From Candidatus Pacearchaeota archaeon (GTDB taxonomy: Archaea; Nanobdellota; Nanobdellia; Pacearchaeales; GW2011-AR1), in the NCBI GenBank assembly GCA_016181905.1, contig JACOYM010000059.1, positions 1-6,497 on the forward strand: 6,497 nucleotides of DNA, given 5' to 3'. The notes beneath the pieces were generated by a model. It searched no databases. It had not been told where the DNA came from and saw nothing but the letters and a program-made list of their open reading frames with translations. Position 1 is the stretch's first letter; each line of letters opens with the position of its first letter. Of the stretch, positions 1 through 4,701 are shown piece after piece. The position numbers were made by a program, and so were the translations under genes.

Positions 1-2
1 GA

Positions 3-95
3 CATCTCTTTTATTTTCATAAGAACTATAATGCCAAGGAGATTTTAAAGTTTGTTAGCAAAGAAAATAATAAAGGATACTCCAAAACGCAATAA
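3..95 (+). CDS. 3' end of an unidentified protein-coding gene (partial)
   Basis: The third forward frame is open from the left edge to a TAA at 93-95, giving 30 residues ending in KGYSKTQ. It includes an amphipathic stretch (YNAKEILKFVSKEN) that reads like a real C-terminal helix. The gene would begin outside the window on the + strand, so no domain can be named. It stops about nine bases before the TATA box of the next gene, as expected for a separate transcription unit. The frame is short and AT-rich sequence can stay open by chance, so this is a tentative call. Confidence 0.4.
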   Translation, partial: HLFYFHKNYNAKEILKFVSKENNKGYSKTQ

Positions 96-103
96 AACAC
101 ATA

Positions 104-116
104 TATTTAAAAATAT
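104..116 (+). promoter_or_regulatory. TATA box of the zinc-ribbon gene
   Basis: The sequence TATTTAAAAATAT matches the archaeal TATA consensus. Its centre lies about 25 bp before the ATG at 135, so transcription would start at or next to the start codon and give a leaderless mRNA. No Shine-Dalgarno-like sequence lies between the box and the ATG. This is inferred from sequence and spacing alone. Confidence 0.65.
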
Positions 117-134
117 CAAAAAGATTAGATAAAA

Positions 135-338
135 ATGGCAAAGAAATGCATATACTGCAAGGCAGAGATAAGCGATGAAAGCGTTATTGATTTTTGCGAG
201 AGATGCGGGCATGGAGTATGGGGCAAGAAGATGTTTGATACTATTGTAAATAATATGAACAAGGCAAGGGATGCCGGAAACCTAAATCAGGGCTCTGTGA
301 GCGAGATAGAGATTAGCAAGGAAACAAGGAAGAAATAG
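135..338 (+). CDS. Small four-cysteine zinc-ribbon protein, function unknown
   Basis: This 67-residue protein has an N-terminal zinc-ribbon signature: Cys5-x2-Cys8, then 12 residues later Cys21-x2-Cys24, with CIYC and CERCG knuckles followed by a GVWG segment. The four cysteines would bind one structural zinc ion. After the knuckle comes a helix-forming stretch (KKMFDTIVNNMNKAR) and a charged, probably disordered tail. There is no signal peptide or membrane segment, so it should be cytosolic. The start is fixed by the ATG 25 bp after a strong TATA box. Such ribbons bind nucleic acid or other proteins, and its place beside ribosomal and polymerase genes makes a role in translation or transcription plausible. 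That role is inference; I do not recognise a named family. Confidence 0.8.
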   Translation: MAKKCIYCKAEISDESVIDFCERCGHGVWGKKMFDTIVNNMNKARDAGNLNQGSVSEIEISKETRKK

Positions 339-373
339 ATGATTCTGCTGAAAATAAAGGCATCTAGAAAAGC

Positions 374-385
374 TTTTTAAATATA
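374..385 (+). promoter_or_regulatory. TATA box of the HPF-like gene
   Basis: TTTTTAAATATA is centred about 25 bp before the ATG at 405. It is preceded by a purine-rich GAAAAG that could serve as a TFB recognition element. The spacing again predicts a leaderless transcript. This may be the main promoter of the run of genes from 405 to 3326, since no equally clear box precedes eL21 (756). Confidence 0.65.
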
Positions 386-404
386 CTTTTGATATCATAA
401 TAAC

Positions 405-752
405 ATGCTAGAGTGGTGGAAAACATTATGGACAACTGCAAAGCCAGACAAGGCATACCTTAATGGTTTTGACCTGGATAAATCAGAGCTTGGAAGGGCA
501 TATTACATCATAGGGCATTATATCGGGAAGATTGAAAGAAACTGCGAGATAGAGCAGATTAAAATCAGTTTGAAGAAATCAGTGCATGGAAAGGCATTTT
601 TGCATGAGATAAAATGCATTGCAGAAACAAAACAAGGGATATTAAATGCCATTGAAACCGACTATAACCTATTCAAGGCTCTTGCAAGATGCTTGGAGAA
701 AATATGGCATGAATCAGAGCATAAATCAAGAACAAACAGGCAAATAAGATAA
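405..752 (+). CDS. Putative HPF/RaiA-like (S30AE) ribosome-associated protein
   Basis: This 115-residue protein has no obvious name from sequence alone. Residues about 22-106 follow the layout of the HPF/RaiA (S30AE) fold. A helix (ELGRAYYIIGHYIGKIER) is followed by three predicted beta strands (IEQIKISLKK, KAFLHEIKCIAE, GILNAIETD). A C-terminal helix then begins with the family-like pattern D-x-x-L-F-K-A-L-A-x-x-L-E-K-I. In bacteria such proteins occupy the decoding channel of the small subunit and store inactive ribosomes. The tail (residues 107-115) is basic. An N-terminal extension (MLEWWKTLWT) rich in tryptophan is extra relative to HPF. The stop is three bases before the eL21 start, so it is probably co-transcribed with ribosomal genes, which supports a ribosome-linked role. 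The fold match is by eye; a structure-based search would settle it. Confidence 0.55.
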   Translation: MLEWWKTLWTTAKPDKAYLNGFDLDKSELGRAYYIIGHYIGKIERNCEIEQIKISLKKSVHGKAFLHEIKCIAETKQGILNAIETDYNLFKALARCLEKIWHESEHKSRTNRQIR

Positions 753-755
753 AAA

Positions 756-1010
756 ATGCTGAAAAGAAAAAACATAAGGGAAAGGGGAAAGCTCGGGCTT
801 AGCCGCTACTTTCAGAGATTTAATGAAGGCGACAAGGTTGCTGTAAAGAGAGAGCTCTCATTAAAGGCAAAATTCCCAAGAAGGATTCAGGGCAGAACAG
901 GCATAATAACAGGCGAAAGGGGAAATTCATATATAGTGAGCATAATGGACTACAAGCAGGAGAAAAGCTTTATAATAGAGCCAATACATTTAAAAAAAAT
1001 AAAAAATTAG
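756..1010 (+). CDS. rpl21e: 50S ribosomal protein L21e (eL21)
   Basis: eL21 is a large-subunit protein of archaea and eukaryotes that contacts 23S/5S rRNA near the central protuberance. The 84-residue product shows the family core. FNEGDKV at 22-28 opens the SH3-like barrel, and PRRIQGRTGIITGERGNSY (41-59) matches the conserved RxxGkTGxVxGxRGxxY segment. An EPIHLKK end follows. Archaeal eL21 is usually about 95-100 residues, and this one lacks roughly a dozen N-terminal residues. An in-frame TAA three bases upstream, the stop of the previous gene, rules out a longer start. It heads the eL21-Rpo4-DUF655 trio known from many archaea. Identity is clear. Confidence 0.93.
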   Translation: MLKRKNIRERGKLGLSRYFQRFNEGDKVAVKRELSLKAKFPRRIQGRTGIITGERGNSYIVSIMDYKQEKSFIIEPIHLKKIKN

Positions 1011-1041
1011 AGAAATAAAGAAATTAAAAGCACAGCAAAAA

Positions 1042-1344
1042 ATGATAAAGAACACAATACCATTAAGCCTGGTTGAGGCAAAAGAGCTTATAAAGGATGA
1101 TGAAGAAAAGAGCGAGCTGAAAGCATTTTTGAAAAAGTTTGCAAAGCTCGATTTAAAGGACGCCAAAAAATTAAAAGAAGAATTAGAGAACAGCGGGATA
1201 ATAAGGGTTAAGGCAGAGCACATAGCAAAGATAATTGATTTTTTGCCAGAAGATGCCTCTGATATAAACAAGATATTCATTGACACAAGTTTAGAGGAAA
1301 ATGAGATTAATAAAATCATTGAAATTGTTAAAAAATACAGATAA
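1042..1344 (+). CDS. rpoF: DNA-directed RNA polymerase subunit Rpo4 (RpoF, Rpb4-like)
   Basis: Rpo4 pairs with Rpo7 to form the stalk of archaeal RNA polymerase, which helps open complexes form and binds emerging RNA. The 100-residue protein is acidic and helical. It begins with IPLSLVEAKELI, the typical Rpb4 opening, and its C-terminal half has the HRDC-like pattern, with a helix around HIAKIIDFLPEDASDINKIF and a closing helix LEENEINKIIEIVKKY. Its length is close to the usual 105-120. It follows eL21 after 31 AT-rich bases and precedes DUF655 by five, the standard archaeal order, which strengthens the call. Rpo7 is not in the window. Confidence 0.9.
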   Translation: MIKNTIPLSLVEAKELIKDDEEKSELKAFLKKFAKLDLKDAKKLKEELENSGIIRVKAEHIAKIIDFLPEDASDINKIFIDTSLEENEINKIIEIVKKYR

Positions 1345-1349
1345 GGAAA

Positions 1350-1889
1350 ATGGGAGAAAAAGAAGAATATGCAGTCATTTTGGATTACCTCCCAAATGGC
1401 TATCCATTAGAAGGAAGGATGATGCCTGTAGCACAGGCTATAGGGGAAAAGAATTTATCGCTCTTGCAGCTTGTTCCAAGAAGAGGCATATCCCTTCAGC
1501 TGAAGGAAAGGGTTTATATTGGAGAGGGCAAGAGGGACAAGATATATTATATTCTTGGCAGGCTTCCCCGTGAAAAGCTGACAGAAAGCGCAAAGGGGCA
1601 GTTGCAGGAGTTTGTTGAAAAGTATGTAACTGAGAATGAAGCGGTGTTTGTGGAGTTTTTCAACAAAGCAGATGCAATAAACACAAGGCTTCATCAGCTT
1701 GAATTGCTTCCAGGATTTGGAAAAAAGCATACAAATGAGATTATTGGGGAAAGAAAGGAGAAAGAATTTTCCTCATTGGAAGATATAAAGAAAAGGCTTC
1801 CGCATATTCCTGATATCAGGAAGGTTATTGAGAAAAGGATAATCCAGGAATTAACGGAGATGGAAAGGCACAATCTTTTCATAAAATAA
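1350..1889 (+). CDS. DUF655 family predicted nucleic-acid-binding protein
   Basis: This 179-residue protein belongs to the archaeal DUF655 (COG1491) family, recognised by the N-terminal EEYAVILDYLPNGYP motif (residues 5-19) and the order of its parts. Residues about 5-75 form a beta-rich, OB-like region (PVAQAIGE, ERVYIGEGKRDKIYYILGR). Residues 114-168 form helix-hairpin-helix modules (LELLPGFGKKHTNEIIGER, then a second hairpin at LPHIPDIRKVIEKRI). Both modules suggest RNA or DNA binding. The exact function is not established. It is typically encoded between Rpo4 and the rRNA dimethyltransferase KsgA; here Rpo4 precedes it but uS13 follows after ten bases, so ksgA is not in its usual place. 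The ATG at 1350 sits five bases after the Rpo4 stop. Confidence 0.9.
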   Translation: MGEKEEYAVILDYLPNGYPLEGRMMPVAQAIGEKNLSLLQLVPRRGISLQLKERVYIGEGKRDKIYYILGRLPREKLTESAKGQLQEFVEKYVTENEAVFVEFFNKADAINTRLHQLELLPGFGKKHTNEIIGERKEKEFSSLEDIKKRLPHIPDIRKVIEKRIIQELTEMERHNLFIK

Positions 1890-1899
1890 ACAAGATAAG

Positions 1900-2400
1900 A
1901 TGGCAGAAGAACTAAAAAAACAAGACAGAGAGAATGCAGAAAAGAAGCAGGAGGCTAGGGAGATTATAAGAATGCTTTCTGTGGACATACCTGGGGACAG
2001 AAACGTTTATACTGGCCTGACAAGGATAAAGGGAGTTTCCTGGGGCTTGTCAAATGCAGTATGCAAGATATTAAAGATTGACAAAGAGAAAAAGATAGGA
2101 ACATTGAATGAAGAGGAAATTAAAAGGATAAGCGAATTTATAAAAAGCCCAAAGCTGCCCAGATTTCTGCTGAACAGAAGAAATGACATTGAAGAGGGAA
2201 TTGATTCTCACCGCATAGGAACAGACCTGGAGATGACAAAGGAGTTTGACATAAAAAGACTGAAAAAGATGAAATGTTACAAGGGAGTAAGGCATAGCCA
2301 GGGACAACCGGTAAGAGGACAGAAAACAAGAAGCCACTTCAGGAAGAACAAGATAGGCGGGATAATGAAAAAGCTAAAGAAAGCCAAGGAGGCAAAATAA
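1900..2400 (+). CDS. rps13: 30S ribosomal protein S13 (uS13)
   Basis: uS13 sits in the head of the small subunit and contacts the large subunit and P-site tRNA. The 166-residue product shows the family order. A helix-two-turn-helix region starts at TGLTRIKGVSWGLSNAVCK (38-56), followed by a long helical arm. The C-terminal signature at about 126-147 is CYKGVRHSQGQPVRGQKTR, which binds 16S rRNA and tRNA, and a lysine-rich tail ends the protein. Archaeal uS13 is usually near 150 residues; here about 20 extra residues of charged sequence (MAEELKKQDRENAEKKQEAR) precede the core. The start is the first ATG after the DUF655 stop. The gene ends one base before uS4, so the two are almost certainly co-transcribed. 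Confidence 0.95.
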   Translation: MAEELKKQDRENAEKKQEAREIIRMLSVDIPGDRNVYTGLTRIKGVSWGLSNAVCKILKIDKEKKIGTLNEEEIKRISEFIKSPKLPRFLLNRRNDIEEGIDSHRIGTDLEMTKEFDIKRLKKMKCYKGVRHSQGQPVRGQKTRSHFRKNKIGGIMKKLKKAKEAK

Positions 2401-2401
2401 G

Positions 2402-2914
2402 ATGATAAGAAAGAGAAGAAAATATACAAAACCAAAAAAGCTTCATGATAAGGTAAGAACTGATGAGGAAAACTCAATCCTGAAAAGATACGGATTAAAA
2501 AATAAAAGAGAGATATGGAGGGCAGACGCAAAAGCCAGCAAGATAAGAAACCAGGCAAAGGAGCTTATAACAAAGGGGCAGGAGGATCAGGAGAAATTTA
2601 TTAAAAAACTGGTTAAAGAGGGATTTAATGTCAGGAAAATCCCGGATATTCTCGCCCTCACTAAAGAGAGCATACTTGAAAGGAGACTGCAAACAATACT
2701 TGCCAAAAAAAGGATTGCAAGGACGCCAAAAGCAGCAAGGCAATTGATAACGCATAAGCATATTTTAATAAACAAAAATGTGGTTAATATCCCATCATAT
2801 CATGTTAGCTTGGAGGAAGAGGGCAAGATTGAATTAAAATTAAAAAATAGGGAAATTAAGAAGGCAGACAAAGAAATAAGAAAGGAGGAATCGGCAGAAA
2901 AGGAAAATGGCTGA
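2402..2914 (+). CDS. rps4: 30S ribosomal protein S4 (uS4)
   Basis: uS4 is a primary 16S rRNA-binding protein that nucleates assembly of the small-subunit body. The 170-residue length is normal for archaea. The basic N-terminus (MIRKRRKYTKPKKLHD) is followed by the archaeal ENSILKRYGLKNKREIWRA stretch. The S4 RNA-binding domain spans about residues 92-150 (LERRLQTILAKKRIA, then ARQLITHKHILINKNVV). The C-terminal 20 residues are charged and probably flexible. The gene follows uS13 by one base and overlaps the uS11 start by eight bases, which suggests translational coupling within the conserved archaeal uS13-uS4-uS11-Rpo3 cluster. Confidence 0.95.
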   Translation: MIRKRRKYTKPKKLHDKVRTDEENSILKRYGLKNKREIWRADAKASKIRNQAKELITKGQEDQEKFIKKLVKEGFNVRKIPDILALTKESILERRLQTILAKKRIARTPKAARQLITHKHILINKNVVNIPSYHVSLEEEGKIELKLKNREIKKADKEIRKEESAEKENG

Positions 2915-3326
2915 AATTGCAGAAACAAAACAAGAACAGCAGAAAGAAGCTTCGGAGAGAGAGGGAACTGCGCATATATACACCTCGTTCAACAACACAA
3001 TTGTGCATATAACTGATTTAGCAGGAAATACCATATCAAGATTCTCTGGAGGAATGATTACAAAACAAGACAGGTTAAAAGCCAACCCGACAGTGGCAAT
3101 GTTTGTTGCAAAGAGGGCGGCAGAGAAGGCAAAGGAGATTGGAATCAAGGCATTGTACGTGAGGATAAAAGCCCAGACAGGCAGCATTGCTCCCGGGCCT
3201 GGTGCGCATGCAGCAATAAAAAGCCTTTCAAGAGAGGGCATGAAGATAATAAGCATAATTGATATCACAAATGTGCCAAGGGGCGGGCCAAAAAAGAAAG
3301 GGGGAAGAAGGGGGAGAAGAGTTTAA
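2907..3326 (+). CDS. rps11: 30S ribosomal protein S11 (uS11)
   Basis: uS11 lines the small-subunit platform near the mRNA exit site. The 139-residue protein has the family core from HIYTSFNNTIVHITDLAG (23-40), through the SGG turn at 47-49 and the VRIKAQTGSIAPGPGA segment (85-100), to the invariant-looking TNVPRGGPKKKGGRRGRRV end, which inserts into rRNA. About 20 glutamate/glutamine-rich residues precede the core, slightly longer than usual. The start overlaps the end of uS4 by eight bases in another frame. The stop codon TAA (3324-3326) lies inside the TATA box of rpo3. Confidence 0.95.
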   Translation: MAEIAETKQEQQKEASEREGTAHIYTSFNNTIVHITDLAGNTISRFSGGMITKQDRLKANPTVAMFVAKRAAEKAKEIGIKALYVRIKAQTGSIAPGPGAHAAIKSLSREGMKIISIIDITNVPRGGPKKKGGRRGRRV

Positions 3327-3334
3327 AAATATAA
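3322..3334 (+). promoter_or_regulatory. TATA box of rpoD, overlapping the uS11 stop codon
   Basis: TTTAAAAATATAA is centred about 25 bp before the Rpo3 ATG (3352) and follows a purine run (GAAGAG) that could be a TFB recognition element. The uS11 stop TAA is made of bases 3-5 of this box. A leaderless start for rpo3 is predicted, in addition to any read-through from the uS11 side. Confidence 0.65.
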
Positions 3335-3351
3335 AATATATTTAAGATAAA

Positions 3352-4110
3352 ATGAATCTCATCAAAAAAACCAAGGAAAAGATAGTATTTTCAGCAGAGA
3401 CAAATGAAAGCATGGCTAACGCCATAAGAAGGAGCGTAAATGAGATTCCTATTTTGGCAATAGACGAGATTGAGTTCCATAAAAATGACTCTGCATTATA
3501 TGATGAAATACTTGCGCACAGGCTTGGTTTAATTCCATTAAAAATGGAAAAATCTCTCACAAGCATAGAAAAATGCCCCTGCAAGGGAAAAGGCTGCAAT
3601 AAATGCACTATTCAGCTTAAGCTTGCAGCAAAGGGGGCTTGCACTGTTTATTCAAAGAGTTTGAAAGGCGGGGCAGAGGCTGTTTATGACAAGATGCCTG
3701 TTGTTCTGCTTACAGAGGGGCAGGAGCTTGAGTTAGTCGCAAGGGCAAGGCTTGGAAAGGGAATAGAGCATGTTAAGTTTTCTCCTGGAATAATTTATTA
3801 CAGAAATAAAGCAAAGATTGAAATAGACAAGGATTGTGATTTGTGCGAGGATTGTGTAAAGGCATGCCCTGCCAAGATACTATCAAAGGATAAAAAGATA
3901 ACTACAAAGGATGATTATATATGTGATTTATGCGATGCATGCGTTGAAGCATGCAAAAAACATGGAAAAGAGTGCATAAAGATTAGCCCTTCGGGCGAGA
4001 TCTTATTCTTTATAGAATCCTTTGGGCAGATTGATGCAAAGGAGATTTTTGAAGAGGCGATAGATAGCTTAAATAAGAATCTTGAGCAGCTCAATAAAGA
4101 GCTTAAGTAG
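3352..4110 (+). CDS. rpoD: DNA-directed RNA polymerase subunit Rpo3 (RpoD, Rpb3-like) with double Fe-S domain
   Basis: Rpo3 pairs with Rpo11 to form the platform on which archaeal RNA polymerase assembles, as bacterial alpha subunits do. The 252-residue protein opens with the alpha-like dimerisation core: NAIRRSVNEIPILAIDEIEF (23-42), then DEILAHRLGLIPL (51-63). A cysteine-rich loop (Cys75, 77, 82, 85) probably binds zinc. Residues 162-208 form a ferredoxin-like insert: CDLCEDCVKACP holds Cys162, 165, 168 and 172, and CDLCDACVEAC holds Cys191, 194, 197 and 201, with a further Cys208. This is enough for two [4Fe-4S] clusters. The C-terminal helix (AKEIFEEAIDSLNKNLEQL) completes the dimerisation half. 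It follows uS11 as in most archaea. Confidence 0.95.
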   Translation: MNLIKKTKEKIVFSAETNESMANAIRRSVNEIPILAIDEIEFHKNDSALYDEILAHRLGLIPLKMEKSLTSIEKCPCKGKGCNKCTIQLKLAAKGACTVYSKSLKGGAEAVYDKMPVVLLTEGQELELVARARLGKGIEHVKFSPGIIYYRNKAKIEIDKDCDLCEDCVKACPAKILSKDKKITTKDDYICDLCDACVEACKKHGKECIKISPSGEILFFIESFGQIDAKEIFEEAIDSLNKNLEQLNKELK

Positions 4111-4125
4111 CCCGCATAGCGACAG

Positions 4126-4134
4126 ATTTTAAAA
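4126..4134 (+). promoter_or_regulatory. TATA box of the tRNA-Leu gene
   Basis: ATTTTAAAA is centred about 28 bp before the first base of the tRNA acceptor stem (4158), in the 47-base gap after rpo3. A second, weaker AT run (ATTTTAAGG, 4142-4150) is too close to the tRNA to be its TATA box. Confidence 0.5.
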
Positions 4135-4157
4135 CCCCCTGCATTTTAAGGTATTAT

Positions 4158-4277
4158 GCGGGAGTGCCGGAGCGGTCAAACGGGTTAGCCTAAGACGAGC
4201 AAGTTCAACGAACAGGAGGGGCTTGTGAGAAAGCTAATGGCTCAGTGCCTGCGAAGGTTCGATTCCTTCCCCCCGCA
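4158..4277 (+). tRNA. tRNA-Leu, type II, interrupted by an anticodon-loop intron
   Basis: The gene folds as a long-variable-arm tRNA. The acceptor stem is GCGGGAG (4158-4164) with CCCCCGC (4270-4276), carrying one A-C mismatch at pair 6-67. T8 is followed by a D arm CCG/CGG whose loop contains GG at 4174-4175. The anticodon stem TTAGC (4185-4189) pairs perfectly with GCTAA (4233-4237), 43 bases apart. The variable arm is GGC/GCC (4239-4249), and the T arm is GAAGG-TTCGATT-CCTTC (4253-4269). Removing 36 bases leaves 84 nt, normal for tRNA-Leu. Discriminator A (4277) favours Leu over Ser, which usually has G in archaea. CCA is not encoded. The anticodon is ambiguous: strict stem register gives AAG, while a shift by one base gives UAA with C33. 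Confidence 0.85.
4196..4231 (+). other. Probable tRNA intron (36 nt) at the canonical 37/38 site
   Basis: The two halves of the anticodon stem are separated by 43 bases instead of 7, so about 36 bases must be spliced out. If the break follows position 37, the splice sites fall in 3-base bulges GAC (4194-4196) and AAA (4230-4232). These flank a 4-pair helix, CTAA (4190-4193) with TGAG (4226-4229), containing one A-G mismatch. This is close to the archaeal bulge-helix-bulge motif cut by tRNA-splicing endonuclease. Inside the intron, CAAG (4200-4203) can pair with CTTG (4222-4225). The exact ends remain uncertain because the inner helix does not abut the bulge. Confidence 0.5.
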
Positions 4278-4323
4278 TTAAATAAAGGGAAAGTTAGCAA
4301 AGAAAACCTTAGATGTTCATGCA

Positions 4324-4701
4324 ATGGAAAAGAAAATTTCAAGGACAAAGATTGAAAAAAGATTGAAAAGAAAGACAGACTCAAACTTAGCAAGAACTAT
4401 CCTTCTTGCAAAAAAGAATAATGCATGGCTTCATGTAGCTAAATTAATCTCAGTGCCGAGAAGAAAGCAGGCAGGCATTAATCTTAATAGAATAGATAAA
4501 GAAACAACAGAAGGCGATACTATTATTGTTCCTGGCAAGATTTTAGGGCAGGGAGATGTCAGCAAGAGAGTCAGGGTATGCGCATTATCATTTTCAAAAG
4601 ATGCAATAAAAAAATTAAAGAATACCAAGAGCGAGATTGTGTCAATAGCAGAAGAGATAAAAATAAACCCAAAGGCGCAGGGAATTAAAATCATAAAATA
4701 A
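4324..4701 (+). CDS. rpl18e: 50S ribosomal protein L18e (eL18)
   Basis: eL18 is an archaeal/eukaryotic large-subunit protein with the same fold as bacterial L15. The 125-residue product matches the family length (about 115-125). It has a basic N-terminus, then WLHVAKLISVPRRKQAGINL (35-54), the core motif TTEGDTIIVPGKILGQGDV (61-79), and a family-like stretch KRVRVCALSFSKDA (81-94). The closing NPKAQGIKII matches the usual hydrophobic end. Other upstream ATGs (4313, 4319) are in a different frame, so 4324 is the first available start. The 46-base gap after the tRNA contains no convincing TATA box at leaderless spacing. The stop overlaps the uL13 start by one base (TAATG), which suggests coupled translation. 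Confidence 0.94.
   Translation: MEKKISRTKIEKRLKRKTDSNLARTILLAKKNNAWLHVAKLISVPRRKQAGINLNRIDKETTEGDTIIVPGKILGQGDVSKRVRVCALSFSKDAIKKLKNTKSEIVSIAEEIKINPKAQGIKIIK

Noticed and set aside
990..1319. Open frame on the complement strand across Rpo4, about 109 codons.
   Set aside because: It lies antisense to a clearly identified gene, and its product is a Phe/Ser/Leu-rich sequence typical of the reverse strand of lysine/glutamate-rich coding DNA.
1301..1573. Alternative + strand frame overlapping the end of Rpo4 and the start of the DUF655 gene.
   Set aside because: It overlaps two recognised genes in another frame and shows no recognisable motif.
2840..3268. Open frame on the complement strand across uS11, about 142 codons, with hydrophobic stretches.
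   Set aside because: It is fully antisense to uS11, and the hydrophobic appearance is the mirror of purine-rich codons. It has no promoter or homology signal.
4111..4278. CCCGCAT at 4111-4117 repeats the end of the tRNA gene (4272-4278) and can pair with ATGCGGG at 4156-4162.
   Set aside because: Seven bases is too short to support an attachment site or a regulatory hairpin competing with the acceptor stem; chance is enough.
4277..4286. ATTAAATAAA directly after the tRNA as a TATA box for rpl18e.
   Set aside because: It is about 40 bp from the eL18 start, does not fit the leaderless spacing of the other promoters, and overlaps the tRNA end; read-through from the tRNA promoter is as likely.
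54..4306. An exact 14-base repeat, GTTAGCAAAGAAAA, at 54-67 and again at 4293-4306 just after the tRNA.
   Set aside because: The sequence is short and purine-rich, in a window with the same bias, and the first copy lies within a possible coding tail. Nothing else around the two copies matches, so I treat it as chance and not an attachment site.
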